Shown here: piece after piece, positions 7,546-16,028 of the stretch | Layout: the number at the start of each line of letters is the position of its first letter | Position numbering within the stretch: the stretch's first letter is position 1 | Source: JBASEY01 sp964404285 | GTDB lineage: Bacteria; CSSED10-310 | Assembly (NCBI GenBank): GCA_964404285.1 | Contig: CAYOJK010000014.1 | Location: 1 to 64,000 of the forward strand | DNA length: 64,000 nt | Direction: 5' to 3' | Notes under the pieces: model-generated | The model's database searches: none | What the model was told of the DNA's origin: nothing | The model's input: only the letters and a program-made list of their open reading frames with translations | Position numbers and translations under genes: made by a program

Positions 7546-9024
7546 ATGGGACGAAAAATAATATTAGGTTTGATAGCACTGGCACTTTTACCCACTGTTT
7601 TGGCTCAAGATAATACGTGGATGGGGCCGACCGGCGGGTTTGGAGTGTACAGTGCGGATACGTTGCCGGCAAAAAATTTTGCCATCAGTTTCTATTTCGC
7701 CAATATCGATCGTGAAATGAAAATACCAGGGGATACAAAAGCAATCTCGTTGGACTATTCGTATTTTCTTCTTCCGATTGCCTATGGTCTGACGGATAAA
7801 TTGGAATTGTCAGTCAGCCCGAACTACATGAATATCCGCAGAAATCGTGGGTATGGCGACAGTGACGGTTTAGGGGATCTTTTCGTCAACTTGAAAGCTA
7901 ATGTTATCAAGAAAGAAGCTTTCGGACTTGGTGCGCTTTTACAGGCCAAAATCGGAACGGCTGATATGGATGAGGGTCTTGGCACGGAAGAATTCGATTA
8001 TAGTTTGACGTTGTTAGCGACCAAATACTGGGATGCTACCCGGTTGCACTTTAATGTCGGGTATCGGTTTGTCGGTGAACCCGATGGTGTCGATTTCGAT
8101 AACCAAGTGCTGTATGGAATCGGACTTGAAACCGATATTGCAGATCAATGGCAGTTTATTGCCGAGTTCCAAGGTGAAACGTCTCATTGGGATTATCAAC
8201 CCAAAGACCCAATGGATTTGACAGCGGGTTTCCGCTATCACAATCCTAATGGATTCGTCTTTGGTGGCGGTCTTCGATATGCCTTCGGCATGGAAGATAC
8301 CAACTGCCCCATCGGCGGTTTTGTCCAACTGGGTTTCTCTACCAGCAAACGGGCGCCCAAAGAGCCCCCAATTCCGCCGCCCCCACCAATTCCTGAAGTA
8401 ACCTGTAGTGCAGAAGACTTGGTCATCGCCGTCGGCGAATTCACTAGAGTGCGTGTGGATGTCATCGATCCCCTTGGCGGTGAATTGACGTATGAATGGA
8501 CCACTTCAGGATGCCGAATCGAAGCCGACGAAAACGAAGCGGTTTTCTATGCCGATGAATGCGAACCTGGCACCTACGCGGTCAACGTCGTCGTGACAAA
8601 CTCAGGCGGCTATTCCAATCAGTGTGGTGTGCTGATAAAGGTTGAACAGGCTGAACCTGAAATGGAAATCGTCAAACTGGATCTGCCTCTGGTTCCTTTC
8701 AAAAAAGGCACCCGTGTTGACAACGTCGCTAAAGCAATTCTCGATGATATCGCCGTGAAAATTCAGGAATATCCGGGCGTGACAGTTGAACTGGTCGGCC
8801 ATACCGATTCGACCGGTTCAGAAGCTACCAACTTGAAAGTTGGTCAGACACGCGCAGAAAATGTGAAGAAATATCTTGTCGATCGTCACAACATCGAACC
8901 GGAACGGTTTGAAGTAAGCAGCAAAGGGGAATCCGAACCGATTGCCGATAATACTACCGCTGCCGGAAGAACACAGAATCGACGTGTCGAAGTGATCATG
9001 ATGGTGGAAATGCCGGTCGAGTAA
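7546..9024 (+). CDS. Outer-membrane OmpA-like protein (barrel, Ig-like, OmpA-C)
   Basis: Secreted outer-membrane protein of 492 residues that probably links the outer membrane to peptidoglycan. The start at 7546 is set by AAAGGAGG six bases upstream and by a clean signal peptide (GRKIILGLIALALLPTVLAQ); the frame is open for 24 further codons upstream. Residues about 20-265 look like a transmembrane beta-barrel with alternating aromatic strands and ADTLPAKNF near the N-terminus. A proline linker (PPIPPPPPIPE, about 273) and an Ig/PKD-like domain with cysteines follow. The C-terminal OmpA domain from about 378 has the peptidoglycan-binding signatures VELVGHTDSTGS and AGRTQNRRVEV. The next gene begins seven bases after the stop codon. 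Confidence 0.93.
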   Translation: MGRKIILGLIALALLPTVLAQDNTWMGPTGGFGVYSADTLPAKNFAISFYFANIDREMKIPGDTKAISLDYSYFLLPIAYGLTDKLELSVSPNYMNIRRNRGYGDSDGLGDLFVNLKANVIKKEAFGLGALLQAKIGTADMDEGLGTEEFDYSLTLLATKYWDATRLHFNVGYRFVGEPDGVDFDNQVLYGIGLETDIADQWQFIAEFQGETSHWDYQPKDPMDLTAGFRYHNPNGFVFGGGLRYAFGMEDTNCPIGGFVQLGFSTSKRAPKEPPIPPPPPIPEVTCSAEDLVIAVGEFTRVRVDVIDPLGGELTYEWTTSGCRIEADENEAVFYADECEPGTYAVNVVVTNSGGYSNQCGVLIKVEQAEPEMEIVKLDLPLVPFKKGTRVDNVAKAILDDIAVKIQEYPGVTVELVGHTDSTGSEATNLKVGQTRAENVKKYLVDRHNIEPERFEVSSKGESEPIADNTTAAGRTQNRRVEVIMMVEMPVE

Positions 9025-9031
9025 GTTCCAT

Positions 9032-10885
9032 TTGAAACGGCATAACCGACTATTCGTTTGTGTTTTAAGTATCATGGCCCTGGTCACAACCGTGACCCGG
9101 GCCGTGGACTGTACATTGATAGGCCCATCAGGAGGCAGTTTTAAATCCATCGAATACCTGAAGAATGGAACCCTCGTGACTGGTGGCTTCAATGGACACC
9201 TGTACGTGTCAACCAATTATGGGGATTCCTGGACGGATATTACTCCTCAGGCATTGACCAGAGGTATGGTTGTACAAAAAATCGTTTACCATTCAGCGAC
9301 TGAAACCGTGTATATAGCAGCCAGAAATCTCCAACATGGAGCGCTGATTCGCGCTTCCTACCAAGATGTTCTGGATGGGTTGAAACAATTTGATGTTTTA
9401 TTTCGTGATAAACCGATTCGATCACTTGTTTTATCCCGCACCGATCCGCTTCAAATTTTCGTCGGCACCGATGAACGACTGCATTACAGTCTGGACAGCG
9501 GGGAAACATGGTCGGCAGCCTCAACACAGATGCGCAATGCCGAAGTTCAGTCCCTGGCAATTGATCCGGATAACCCAAAACTGATCTACGCCGGATCACG
9601 TCAACGCGCTTACAAATCATCAAATTACGGTGGAAAATGGACGCCGATACATACAGGTATGGCGCCGGATAGCGATGTGTTCACTATGGTATTTGACCGG
9701 AAGAACCGATTGTGGGCAGGTACCTGTGGTTATGCTTACAGAAGCGCAGATCGCGGCGGACAATGGGTCAAAAAACAAACCGGTCTGAAAGGTAAACGGA
9801 TTCATTGTATTGAAATATTTAGGAATGATACGACAGATATAATCTATGCCGGCAGCGATAACGGGCTGCACGTGTTTCAAGAAGCTGCCGATGCCTGGCT
9901 CCCCATTATTCCAGATGTCGTAATCCAAGATATTACACTGGACGAATCGGGCAATGTCTTTGTTGCGACAGAAGGTCTGGGTATATTACGCCACCAGAAC
10001 GATCCGGTTCAAACGCTGCCTATCAACACAAACCTGTATGCCTCCTCACCCAAAGCTATCACCGGTTCCCTTCAGGACACCCTGTGGACCGGCCTGGTTT
10101 ATCAAGGTGCCAACAGTGGATTATGGCGTTATAAAAATAACGAATGGAACAAAGTATCGGTAGAATGCGATGGCGCTAATATTCGAGATTTACTGGTTAC
10201 GAAAAACTGCTTGTTCGCAGGCACAGCTAACGGGATCATTCGGCTTGACCTGAATCCAGATTCCGATTTAGAAACAGAAAATTCGATTAGATTTCTCGAC
10301 GGCATTCCCATAAAAACACTTTATTTGGAAGATGACGGCACGACGATTTTAGCTGGAGGATTTGACGGTATTTATGTATTGAATACGCTGAATGGTGAAT
10401 ATGCCGCTTATCCTGGAATCAAAGGCGCCAATATCAATACTCTGTGGAAATGCCGAAAAACAGGCAAGATTTTTGCCGGCTCAGATACAAATGTATATAA
10501 AAAAATATCCGGCACAGTGCACTGGGTTCTGGCGCCGCTCCCGTCGGAAAAAGTCAGAATCAACCGTATCTCCGGGACTGAAGATGGAAAACAAATTTAT
10601 CTCGCTACAGGCGAAGGCCTGATGATCTCGTACGACAGTGGTCAACGGTTTTCCCGATTTACCGGTAAAGGCCTGACCGGCGCATGTCTGGATGTGTCGA
10701 TCCGAGACGACGATGTTTATGTGTTGATGAGCGATTATAGTGTTTACCATCGTAAAACCAATGATTTTTCTTGGAAACTCCTGGTAAAACTACCTTTTGA
10801 CGCTTGGTCGCTGTTTGCAAGAGACGATGCTGTTTTGATTGGGACGCAGGCAAACGGCGTGGTCATTTTAAACAGTGAACGGTGA
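9032..10885 (+). CDS. Exported BNR/YCF48-like beta-propeller protein
   Basis: 617 residues with an N-terminal signal peptide (RLFVCVLSIMALVTTVTRA) from a TTG start at 9032; the ribosome site is weak, so translation may depend on coupling to the OmpA-like gene seven bases upstream. The body has repeated units of the type 'YxSxDxGxxW' and 'IYAGS': YVSTNYGDSWTDI, YSLDSGETWSA, YKSSNYGGKWTPI, YRSADRGGQWVKK, and later YDSGQRFSRF. These are BNR/sortilin-like or YCF48-type propeller blades, suggesting one or two propellers in the periplasm or on the surface. The first residues after cleavage (GPSGGSFKSI) resemble propellers of exported proteins in related environmental genomes. Specific ligand or partner is unknown; co-expression with the OmpA-like protein hints at an envelope role. 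Confidence 0.85.
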   Translation: MKRHNRLFVCVLSIMALVTTVTRAVDCTLIGPSGGSFKSIEYLKNGTLVTGGFNGHLYVSTNYGDSWTDITPQALTRGMVVQKIVYHSATETVYIAARNLQHGALIRASYQDVLDGLKQFDVLFRDKPIRSLVLSRTDPLQIFVGTDERLHYSLDSGETWSAASTQMRNAEVQSLAIDPDNPKLIYAGSRQRAYKSSNYGGKWTPIHTGMAPDSDVFTMVFDRKNRLWAGTCGYAYRSADRGGQWVKKQTGLKGKRIHCIEIFRNDTTDIIYAGSDNGLHVFQEAADAWLPIIPDVVIQDITLDESGNVFVATEGLGILRHQNDPVQTLPINTNLYASSPKAITGSLQDTLWTGLVYQGANSGLWRYKNNEWNKVSVECDGANIRDLLVTKNCLFAGTANGIIRLDLNPDSDLETENSIRFLDGIPIKTLYLEDDGTTILAGGFDGIYVLNTLNGEYAAYPGIKGANINTLWKCRKTGKIFAGSDTNVYKKISGTVHWVLAPLPSEKVRINRISGTEDGKQIYLATGEGLMISYDSGQRFSRFTGKGLTGACLDVSIRDDDVYVLMSDYSVYHRKTNDFSWKLLVKLPFDAWSLFARDDAVLIGTQANGVVILNSER

Positions 10886-11057
10886 GTGAAAGCTTTTTTC
10901 CAAACATACTCTTTTTAACGTTTCTTTTCGTCAATAATAGCTGCATTGAAAAACCTGATAAATCTAGCGTTATGCTCTTCGAAGCTCATCTAAACGCCTA
11001 CAGGTCTTAACACTTTAGCTCCCCGCTGTTTAGCTGTGACATATGTTTTTTTAAAAC

Positions 11058-11087
11058 TTGACAAAATAGCTTTATTTCAGATTACAT
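11058..11087 (+). promoter_or_regulatory. Promoter of V-type ATPase operon
   Basis: A perfect -35 box TTGACA (11058..11063), 18 bases, then TTACAT (11082..11087). It lies about 75 bases before the first ATPase gene. The 170 bases before it, after the propeller gene, hold no gene. Confidence 0.5.
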
Positions 11088-11159
11088 AGGGCACGGTGAT
11101 CAAACCTGAATCCACCCTGTTTTTTTATAAAAACTGCTGGCGAACAAGGAGTAAATCTG

Positions 11160-11762
11160 ATGGAAGTGAAACTGGATAGTCTCATAGAAAAAATCAGGAA
11201 AGAAGCTGTTGACGAAGGGCGAAAACAAGCGTTGGACCTGGTTGAAAAGGCTCAAATCGAGGCGAAGACCATTGTTCAGGACGCTGAAGAAAAGGCTCAT
11301 GTCATTCTGGAGAAAGCGAAGACACAAGCTGATAAAACCCATGAAAACACCAAGTTGGCTTTGCAGCAAGCAGCACGGGATATTGAATTATCGTTGAAAG
11401 AGCGGATAACTGAATTATTCGACAGGGTTTTCAAGCAGGCTGTAGGAGATGTTCTGCAAGCGGATTTCCTTGAAAACCTGATCGTAACTCTTGTCAAAGA
11501 GTGGGCGACAAAAGGCGCTGTAGATATTATGGTCAATCCTGAAACACAGAAAAACTTGGAGCAGACCCTTTTTGTCAAGTTGGGTCAGTCTTTGAAAGAA
11601 TCCGTCACTCTTAGCGCTTTGCCTGGGCTGGCGAATGGATTTAGAGTTGCATTGAAAGATGGTAGTCTTTATTACGATTTCAGTGATGAAACAATCGCTG
11701 AAACCATGAAAGAATTCTTGAGTCCGACACTGCGTTCGCTGTTAGATAAAAACAATGGATAA
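11160..11762 (+). CDS. atpE: V-type ATP synthase subunit E (peripheral stalk)
   Basis: Peripheral-stalk subunit of the V/A-type ATPase, 200 residues. The first half (to about residue 110) is a charged coiled coil rich in Lys/Glu/Ala (EKAQIEAKTIVQDAEEKAHV); the second half is the globular head that contacts subunits A and B. The ATG at 11160 follows AAGGAG by eight bases. It opens the operon and overlaps the next gene by eight bases. The low-complexity helix makes assignment from sequence alone weaker, but the operon position is decisive. No separate subunit G/H stalk partner is seen. Confidence 0.88.
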   Translation: MEVKLDSLIEKIRKEAVDEGRKQALDLVEKAQIEAKTIVQDAEEKAHVILEKAKTQADKTHENTKLALQQAARDIELSLKERITELFDRVFKQAVGDVLQADFLENLIVTLVKEWATKGAVDIMVNPETQKNLEQTLFVKLGQSLKESVTLSALPGLANGFRVALKDGSLYYDFSDETIAETMKEFLSPTLRSLLDKNNG

Positions 11763-12273
11763 ATACTTCTATTTTGTTTCGCAATTGCCCTCGCTGCAAT
11801 TCGATAGTGACCCGATTATAACGATCGATAATTTTATTATCGAAGCAGAAAAATGGTTAAGCAGATCGGATTTTTCGATTCTGACACGGATCGATCCGGC
11901 AGCGATAGAGCCTGAAAAAGACGATCCTGAAATTTTAAAACAGTACAAAAAGCGTCAAGTCGAATTTATAGAAGAGCTGGTTTTGTGGAGAAAAAGCCAG
12001 GGTGCTGAACGTGAATACAAATCGCATTTGTTTCCTCTCCATTTACTGAAAGAAGGAACTCCCCTGGATGCTGAGCGCTTGATGTTGAAATGGAAATGGA
12101 AAGATATTGAAGAGCGGGAATACAAGCATCATTTTGATTTAGAGTTTTTGATTATATATTTCATGAAATTGAAAATTTTACACAAGCTAAAGTCTTTTGA
12201 CAGTGAGCAAGGTTTGAAAAAATATCAATCATTATGCGAGGCGGAGATATGGATCGAACGTCCGGAACAATAA
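11755..12273 (+). CDS. DUF2764 protein of the V-type ATPase operon
   Basis: 172 residues beginning MDKYFYFVSQLPSLQFDSDP, the typical opening of the DUF2764 family found in bacterial V-type ATPase operons of spirochaetes, Chlamydia and Bacteroidetes. The start overlaps subunit E by eight bases, and the end overlaps the start of subunit A, so the three are tightly coupled. The protein is soluble, mostly helical and charged (KWKWKDIEEREYKHHFDLEFLI). Its biochemical role is not established. Because no gene for subunit C or F is present in the operon, it may fill a stator or rotor-coupling position; that is inference. Confidence 0.85.
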   Translation: MDKYFYFVSQLPSLQFDSDPIITIDNFIIEAEKWLSRSDFSILTRIDPAAIEPEKDDPEILKQYKKRQVEFIEELVLWRKSQGAEREYKSHLFPLHLLKEGTPLDAERLMLKWKWKDIEEREYKHHFDLEFLIIYFMKLKILHKLKSFDSEQGLKKYQSLCEAEIWIERPEQ

Positions 12274-13976
12274 CAAGTATAAACGGTAATATGGTCTCTG
12301 TAAGGGTGGCCGGCAATGTCATGCAAAACGAGGTTGCGGATATTATTTATGGTGACCAGCGTTTGAAGTCGGAAGTTGTGCGTATTGATGGTGACATTGC
12401 ATTTTTGCAGGTATTTGAGAGTACCAAAGGGTTGAAAATTGGGGATAAGGCTGAGTTTACAGGCGAACTTCTGGCTGTTAAATTGGGACCGGGTATTTTG
12501 GGAAGCGTCTACGATGGTCTACAAAATCCTTTGCCTGCGCTGGCTGATGAATACGGGTTTTTTCTACCGAAAGGTGTCAAAATCAATCCGTTGGACAGCG
12601 AAAAAAAATGGAAGTTTACGCCTTCGGCAAAACCAGGTGACTCGGTTGTTGCCGGTACGTCGTTAGGCCATGTGCCGGAAGGACTTTTTGAACATCTGAT
12701 CATGGTTCCATTCGGATTTGTAGGAAGCCTGATCGTCCAAGAAATCGTGCCGGAAGGGATGTACACGATTGAGGAACCTATTGCCAAACTCAAGGATAAT
12801 AGAGGAAGAATCCATACGGTTTCCATGACATTTGATTGGCCGGTTAAAATTCCCGTTGAAGCCTATCGGGAAAAATGGCTCCCGACGGATACGCTAACCA
12901 CAAAAACCAGGATTATCGATACGTTTTTTCCGGTAGCTAAGGGAGGCACTTTTTGTGTGCCCGGGCCGTTTGGCTCAGGAAAAACTGTTCTTCAGCAGAT
13001 CATGAGCCGTAATGCAGACGTCGATGTTGTGGTTATTGCCGCTTGTGGTGAACGAGCTGGTGAGGTGGTTGAAACGTTGAGAGAGTTTCCAAAATTGCTC
13101 GACCCCAGAACCGGACGAACATTGATGGAAAGAACGATTATTATCTGCAACACCAGTTCGATGCCGGTCGCAGCGCGTGAAGCATCCGTTTATACGGCAA
13201 CGACCCTGGCGGAATACTATAGGCAAATGGGTCTGGACGTATTGATGCTGGCAGATTCAACGTCGCGATGGTGTCAGGCTATGCGGGAACTGTCAGGACG
13301 CCTGGAAGAAATACCGGGAGAAGAAGCGTTTCCAGCCTACTTGGAATCCCGAATAGCAGAGCTCTACGAACGCGCTGGTCTTGTCGAACTCCACAACGGA
13401 AAATTCGGCAGCCTGACCATCAGTGGAACCGTCAGCCCGGCAGGCGGTAATTTCGAAGAGCCTGTCACCCAGTCAACTCTGAAAGTTGTTGGAGCGTTTC
13501 TGGGACTTTCGTATAACCGCGCTTACGCTCGTCGTTATCCCGCTATCGATCCGCTTGACAGTTGGTCAAAGTATAAATCGAGGATGGATGCAGAAAAAGT
13601 GAGTAATGCTCGAGCGATACTGTCAAAAGGAAACAATGTCAGGCAAATGATGATGGTGGTCGGTGAAGAAGGCACGTCGCTTGAAGATTACGAGATTTAT
13701 CTGAAATCAGAATTTCTGGATGCCGTTTACCTACAGCAAAACGCTTTCGATGATGTCGATGCAGCCTCGACACCGGAACGACAAAAATATGTATTTGAAA
13801 AAGTTTATGGTGTTCTGGCTTCAGAATTTAAATTTGAGTCTAAAACGAAAGCAAGGGATTATTTCTATCAATTGAGACAATTATTTGTTGACTGGAATTA
13901 TACGGTGATGGACACGGATTCGTTCAAGGAACAGGAACAAAAAATTATGGGTCTGTTACGGGAGAATGTGAAGTGA
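12249..13976 (+). CDS. atpA: V-type ATP synthase catalytic subunit A
   Basis: Catalytic subunit, 575 residues from ATG 12249 (a start five codons earlier is possible; GAGG at 12238 favours 12249). Walker A GPFGSGKTVLQQ is the A-subunit form, followed by ACGERAGEVVE, Walker B LMLADSTSRW and a C-terminal helical domain. The family's non-homologous bulge region is present around residues 110-190. ATP hydrolysis or synthesis at the A/B interface is coupled to ion flow through subunits I and K. The stop codon overlaps the GTG of subunit B by four bases (GTGA). Confidence 0.97.
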   Translation: MDRTSGTITSINGNMVSVRVAGNVMQNEVADIIYGDQRLKSEVVRIDGDIAFLQVFESTKGLKIGDKAEFTGELLAVKLGPGILGSVYDGLQNPLPALADEYGFFLPKGVKINPLDSEKKWKFTPSAKPGDSVVAGTSLGHVPEGLFEHLIMVPFGFVGSLIVQEIVPEGMYTIEEPIAKLKDNRGRIHTVSMTFDWPVKIPVEAYREKWLPTDTLTTKTRIIDTFFPVAKGGTFCVPGPFGSGKTVLQQIMSRNADVDVVVIAACGERAGEVVETLREFPKLLDPRTGRTLMERTIIICNTSSMPVAAREASVYTATTLAEYYRQMGLDVLMLADSTSRWCQAMRELSGRLEEIPGEEAFPAYLESRIAELYERAGLVELHNGKFGSLTISGTVSPAGGNFEEPVTQSTLKVVGAFLGLSYNRAYARRYPAIDPLDSWSKYKSRMDAEKVSNARAILSKGNNVRQMMMVVGEEGTSLEDYEIYLKSEFLDAVYLQQNAFDDVDAASTPERQKYVFEKVYGVLASEFKFESKTKARDYFYQLRQLFVDWNYTVMDTDSFKEQEQKIMGLLRENVK

Positions 13977-15355
13977 GACGAGTATACAATAAAATACAAC
14001 AGATAGTCGGCAACGTCATAACGGTTCAGGCGGAAGGCATCAGTTATGAAGAGCTTGCCGAAATTACGACTCAACGTGGCAATAAATCACTCGCGCAGGT
14101 CATCAGACTGGATGGCAATACGGTGTCTCTACAAGTGTTTTCCGGAAGCCGTGGATTATCTATCCACGACGAAATCCGGTTTTTGGGTCGTCCCATGAAG
14201 GTCGCGTTTTCTGATAACATGCAAGGACGTATTTTCGATGGCGCCGGTGAACCTCGAGACAAGGGGCCGTCAATCACAGAAAATCTGATCGAAGTAGCTG
14301 GACCAACAGTCAACCCTGCCAAACGAATTATACCAACCCGTATGATCCGAACGAATATTCCTATGATCGATGTGTTCAATTCATTGGTCGTCTCCCAAAA
14401 ATTACCGATATTCTCCGTATCCGGGGAACCTTACAATGAATTGTTGGCACGAATCGCTCTGCAAGCTCAAGTTGATATGATCGTATTAGGTGGAATCAAA
14501 CTCAAATACGATGAATATATGTATTTTAAAAATACATTTGAAGAAGGCGGTGTGTTGCACAAATCTATCATGTTTATCAATACCGCTGCAGAACCGATAG
14601 TCGAAAGCTTGATGGTGCCGGACCTGTGTCTGGCAGTTGCAGAAAACTTTGCTCTACAGGGAAAAGATGTGTTGGTGCTTTTGACCGATATGACCAACTT
14701 TGCTGACGCATTGAAAGAAATCGCTATCACGATGGAACAGGTGCCGTCAAACCGAGGGTATCCTGGCGATCTCTACAGCCAGTTAGCGGCGCGTTATGAA
14801 AAAGCTGTCGATTTTGAAGGCGCTGGATCAGTCACTGTTTTAGCTGTGACAACCATGCCGGGAAATGACGTGACTCACCCTGTTCCCGATAATACCGGTT
14901 ATATCACCGAAGGCCAGTTCTATCTGCATGGCGGCGTCATCGATCCGTTTGGCTCTCTGAGCCGACTGAAACAGCAGGTTAACGCTAAAACCAGAGGCGA
15001 CCATAGAGCGATTATGGACGGCATGATCCAGCTCTATTCACAATACCGGGAAACCGAAGAAAAAAGAGCTATGGGTTTCCGTATGACGGACTGGGATGAA
15101 AAATTGTTGAAATATGGCCAGATGTTTGTTTCCCAAATGATGGATCTCACCGTCAATATTTCACTCGAGGATGCCCTGGATAGCGGATGGAAAATCCTGG
15201 CTGAGTGTTTTCAGCCGGAAGAAAGTGGTTTCCGATCCGATCTGATCAATAAATATTGGCCCAAACCAAAAGTCGTCGTCAGCTCGAATGGCGATGTAGA
15301 AGAAGAGAAAACAGCGGAAATAGAAATTGGAAAAGAACCGGCGACTCAGCAGTAA
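13973..15355 (+). CDS. atpB: V-type ATP synthase regulatory subunit B
   Basis: 460 residues, non-catalytic nucleotide-binding subunit. It starts with GTG at 13973 overlapping the subunit A stop. The fold of A is retained but the P-loop is lost: the corresponding segment reads FSVSGEPYNELLARIALQA, as expected for B subunits. Other family features are IPMIDVFNSLVVSQKLPIFS, VLVLLTDMTNFADALKEI and YPGDLYSQLAARYE. The C-terminus ends in a charged Glu/Lys tail. A gap of 61 bases separates it from subunit D. Confidence 0.97.
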   Translation: MRRVYNKIQQIVGNVITVQAEGISYEELAEITTQRGNKSLAQVIRLDGNTVSLQVFSGSRGLSIHDEIRFLGRPMKVAFSDNMQGRIFDGAGEPRDKGPSITENLIEVAGPTVNPAKRIIPTRMIRTNIPMIDVFNSLVVSQKLPIFSVSGEPYNELLARIALQAQVDMIVLGGIKLKYDEYMYFKNTFEEGGVLHKSIMFINTAAEPIVESLMVPDLCLAVAENFALQGKDVLVLLTDMTNFADALKEIAITMEQVPSNRGYPGDLYSQLAARYEKAVDFEGAGSVTVLAVTTMPGNDVTHPVPDNTGYITEGQFYLHGGVIDPFGSLSRLKQQVNAKTRGDHRAIMDGMIQLYSQYRETEEKRAMGFRMTDWDEKLLKYGQMFVSQMMDLTVNISLEDALDSGWKILAECFQPEESGFRSDLINKYWPKPKVVVSSNGDVEEEKTAEIEIGKEPATQQ

Positions 15356-15416
15356 GGTAACCTTTGATGATGAAAAAAAGTGTGAACAGATGATCTGAAC
15401 GTGAGATATCGAGATT

Positions 15417-16028
15417 ATGGCAAAAATTAAATACACCAAAAACGAGCTTAAAACCCAGAAAGATAACCTGGCTCGATTTAGACGTTTCTTACCAACGTTG
15501 GAACTGAAAAAGATGCAATTGATTGCGGAAATTCGGCAGGTTCAGGAGGATATGGATCAGGTTCGAAGAGATTATGTCATCATGGAAAAAAATGTGAGTG
15601 AATGGATAGGTGTATTTGCTGAAGATATTGATTTAAAGGGGTTTTTTGAAATCGAAAAGATCGTTGTGCACATCGATAATATTGCAGGTATCAATGTGCC
15701 TGTGTTTGATACCGTGTTGTTTAAAGATAAAGAATATGACCTGTATCATACCCCTTTATGGGTCGATAAAGGTCTTGATGCCGTTAAAGTGCAAATCAAA
15801 CGTAAAGCTGAACTGACAGTTTTAGAGCGTAAAGAAGAGGTGTTGGGGGAAGAACTTCGTGTTACTGTGCAGCGAATCAAATTATTTGAAGAGGTCAAAA
15901 TTCCTGAAGCGCTGGAAAATATACGCGTAATACAAATATTTTTGGGTGATCAGCAGACAGCGGCAGTCGTTCGTGGAAAGATTGCCAAAACCAAAATCGC
16001 GAAGAAAAAAATGGAGGAACGCATATAA
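15417..16028 (+). CDS. atpD: V-type ATP synthase subunit D (central rotor shaft)
   Basis: 203 residues, the central-stalk coiled coil that rotates inside the A3B3 head. The N-terminus (KIKYTKNELKTQKDNLARF) and C-terminus (RGKIAKTKIAKKKMEER) are long helices, with a short middle segment containing AGINVPVFDTV. The ribosome site before the ATG is weak (GAG at 15411). The stop TAA overlaps the start of subunit I by one base (TAATG). No subunit F partner gene is in the operon. Confidence 0.94.
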   Translation: MAKIKYTKNELKTQKDNLARFRRFLPTLELKKMQLIAEIRQVQEDMDQVRRDYVIMEKNVSEWIGVFAEDIDLKGFFEIEKIVVHIDNIAGINVPVFDTVLFKDKEYDLYHTPLWVDKGLDAVKVQIKRKAELTVLERKEEVLGEELRVTVQRIKLFEEVKIPEALENIRVIQIFLGDQQTAAVVRGKIAKTKIAKKKMEERI